Source: JBEBXQ01 sp040391535
Lineage (GTDB): Bacteria > Bacteroidota > Bacteroidia > Cytophagales > Spirosomataceae
Assembly (NCBI GenBank): GCA_040391535.1
Contig: JBEBXQ010000042.1
Span: forward strand, 1-31,904
DNA length: 31,904 nt
Reading direction: 5' to 3'
Position numbers and translations under genes: made by a program. The stretch's first letter is position 1. Every line of letters starts with the position of its first letter. The notes under the pieces are model-generated. The model was not told where the DNA came from, did not search any database, and saw only the letters and a list, made by a program, of their open reading frames with translations. Positions 30,564 to 31,904 of the stretch are shown here, piece after piece.

Positions 30564-31592
30564 ACCGTTCAGGCCAAACCGCTCTGCCAGCAACCTGTGC
30601 GATCTCAGCCTTGCCTGATGGTCGGGTGTGATGCACTGTATCATAATTTCACCGGCGTCAAAAACAGCCGCAATCTGCTGCACCCAGTCATAGAGCAGAT
30701 CAGGTGTTCCGGCCATAATACGGGGAAACGATTTAGGGTCATCCAGCAGGTCAGGCTCCGGTACACCGCCCAGAAAACGGATTGCTTCTTCTTCTGTCGG
30801 AAGCATACCACTGATATCTCCGGTCCTGAGCTTATGCATCATGACCCGCACGGGTGCTGTCATCCTGACGGCCTCCTCCATAGTGGGCGCACAATAAAGG
30901 CTTAAGGACAGAATCAGCTGCGGTTTTTGTATACCGGTAAGATGGGAAGATGGTTTAAAATGGTTGAAATACGTACGGCTGATATGATAAGCCTGGTCAG
31001 GATTGATAAATCCGGCAAAGGCATATCTAAGCCCGAGCTGAGCGGCGGCAGACGCGCTCCAGGCGCTGGATCCCAGCAGCCAGAAGGGTGGGACTGAGCC
31101 GTTTTTGGCCACTTTCACCCGGTTGAACGGATGTTCCTCGTCAAAGGTATCATTCATCCACGAAGACAGTTCAGCCAGTTGCTCAGCCGAGTCTTCGGAA
31201 GTTTGTCTGAATGACCGGTTTCTTTGCAGGGCAATATCAGAGTAAACCCCGGTAGTGGCTCTCCCGATACCCATATCAATCCTCCCTGGAAACATATCCT
31301 CCAGGGTACTGAAGTTTTCAGCCACTTTATACGGACTGTAATGATTGAGCAATACAGATCCCGAACCTACTCTGATACGGTTCGTTTTGGCCGCGATAAG
31401 TGGTATCAGTACCTCAGGTGCTCTGCCGGCCATGGCCTGAGCGCCGTGATGCTCCGCCAGCCAGATGCGGGTAAAACCCCACTCTTCAGCCTTTTGAGCC
31501 ATCTCAACAGAATTCAATATAGCCTGATGCCTGTCGCCCGTAACCGGTACAGGTGATAATTCTACGATAGATAATTTCAATTGACGATCCAT
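30546..31592 (-). CDS. LLM-class (luciferase-like) flavin-dependent oxidoreductase
   Basis: 348 residues, a single TIM-barrel of the bacterial luciferase superfamily. Features include LSIVELSPVP (first strand), WLAEHHGAQAMAGRAPEVLI, RIRVGSGSVLLNHYSPYKVAENFSTLEDMFPGRIDMGIGR, and PFWLLGSSAWSASAAAQLGLRYAFA. This matches the MsnO8/YhbW-type group with FMN, not the F420-dependent one. The substrate is unknown; these proteins commonly act as monooxygenases with a separate flavin reductase, not present here. Its 3' end overlaps crcB by 18 bases in convergent orientation. Confidence 0.9.
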   Translation of the reverse strand: MDRQLKLSIVELSPVPVTGDRHQAILNSVEMAQKAEEWGFTRIWLAEHHGAQAMAGRAPEVLIPLIAAKTNRIRVGSGSVLLNHYSPYKVAENFSTLEDMFPGRIDMGIGRATTGVYSDIALQRNRSFRQTSEDSAEQLAELSSWMNDTFDEEHPFNRVKVAKNGSVPPFWLLGSSAWSASAAAQLGLRYAFAGFINPDQAYHISRTYFNHFKPSSHLTGIQKPQLILSLSLYCAPTMEEAVRMTAPVRVMMHKLRTGDISGMLPTEEEAIRFLGGVPEPDLLDDPKSFPRIMAGTPDLLYDWVQQIAAVFDAGEIMIQCITPDHQARLRSHRLLAERFGLNGSADKV

Positions 31593-31904
31593 AAATCCAA
31601 AACACTGTTTACCTTTTTATCAACAAAATTTACCACAGATTCTATCCCGTGACAGTTGATATTAACAGGCTCTGTTTACAGACCACTGATACTAAGCAGG
31701 TTGATGAATCTATTTATCAATGACTCACTAAAAACTATCGCCACAGAAGCAAAATAACAATGACATTTAATATAACTTTTAAAAAAGACTTACACAAAGA
31801 ACAGACATTCGGTTTATAAAGGTATAAATCAACTTTTATAAGAATAATTTAAATGATACCTGATCCATTCTATCGTATACGGATTCTCATCTTTAATAAT
31901 ACTT
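31593..31904. other. A/T-rich intergenic region at the right edge
   Basis: 312 bases. I see no complete gene, and no clear promoter for the oxidoreductase gene at 31592. The last 75 bases contain a short open frame running in from outside the window. Confidence 0.5.
31829..31904 (-). CDS. 3' end of a gene entering from the right edge
   Basis: Minus-strand reading from 31903 gives SIIKDENPYTIEWIRYHL and six more residues, then TGA at 31831-31829. The composition is protein-like. KDENPYxxEWxxYHL resembles the start of some glycosyltransferase domains (GT92-like), but there it would be near the N-terminus and not just before a stop. It may be an ordinary C-terminus or a truncated fragment. Confidence 0.35.
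   Translation of the reverse strand, partial: SIIKDENPYTIEWIRYHLNYSYKS

Overview
The window is chromosomal DNA from a member of the Bacteroidota, most like the Sphingobacteriia/Chitinophagia/Cytophagia type. The reasons are TonB-dependent receptor logic with surface lipoproteins, Crp/Fnr regulators beside DinB genes, TAnnTTTG promoter elements, few Shine-Dalgarno sequences, and families largely typical of that phylum (DUF4374, DUF983, group III truncated hemoglobin). I cannot name the genus. No rRNA, tRNA, CRISPR array or intact insertion sequence was seen.

Left part (1-2700, minus strand): the 5' part of a small lipoprotein gene, a DinB-fold protein, a Crp/Fnr regulator and a PchR-like AraC regulator. 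The AraC gene is divergent from a seven-gene iron/siderophore operon (2810-9603): TonB-dependent receptor, DUF4374 surface lipoprotein, DUF4198 periplasmic protein, two small membrane proteins (DUF3325-like and DUF3649-like) and a PepSY membrane protein. The receptor, DUF4374 and PepSY trio resembles the xenosiderophore (Xus) system of Bacteroides. The small membrane genes resemble those found beside ferric-siderophore receptors in Proteobacteria. Two hairpins lie inside the operon and probably grade its expression. A 15-bp bidirectional terminator ends it.

Middle (9952-14008): a minus-strand pair encoding a NamZ-type exo-muramidase and a secreted calcineurin-like phosphoesterase, then guanine deaminase, a second Crp/Fnr regulator and an unknown acidic protein.

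Second iron operon (14185-21783, plus): imelysin lipoprotein with GxHxxE, di-heme DUF1111 lipoprotein, imelysin-like lipoprotein with the motif His replaced, then a complete FutA/FbpA-FbpB-FbpC ferric iron ABC transporter. It starts at a promoter with a perfect 7-5-7 palindrome. Read as a pathway, it suggests capture and redox handling of iron outside the inner membrane, passed to the ABC importer. A four-helix-bundle gene with a periodic AGGAC/GTCCT hairpin sits directly behind it and looks like an insertion.

Right part (22752-31904): a secreted protein of unknown function, an SMP-30-type lactonase, a DUF983 protein, a DJ-1/PfpI protein, an AgcS sodium:amino acid symporter, an unknown lipoprotein, a nitric-oxide type operon (group III truncated hemoglobin, small membrane protein, Rrf2 regulator with three Cys), a CrcB/Fluc fluoride channel and a luciferase-like flavin oxidoreductase. 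Two non-coding repeats are worth attention: a roughly 100-bp family present twice in opposite orientation (9644-9745 and 25216-25300) and a roughly 180-bp MITE-like element with imperfect terminal inverted repeats (28487-28667).
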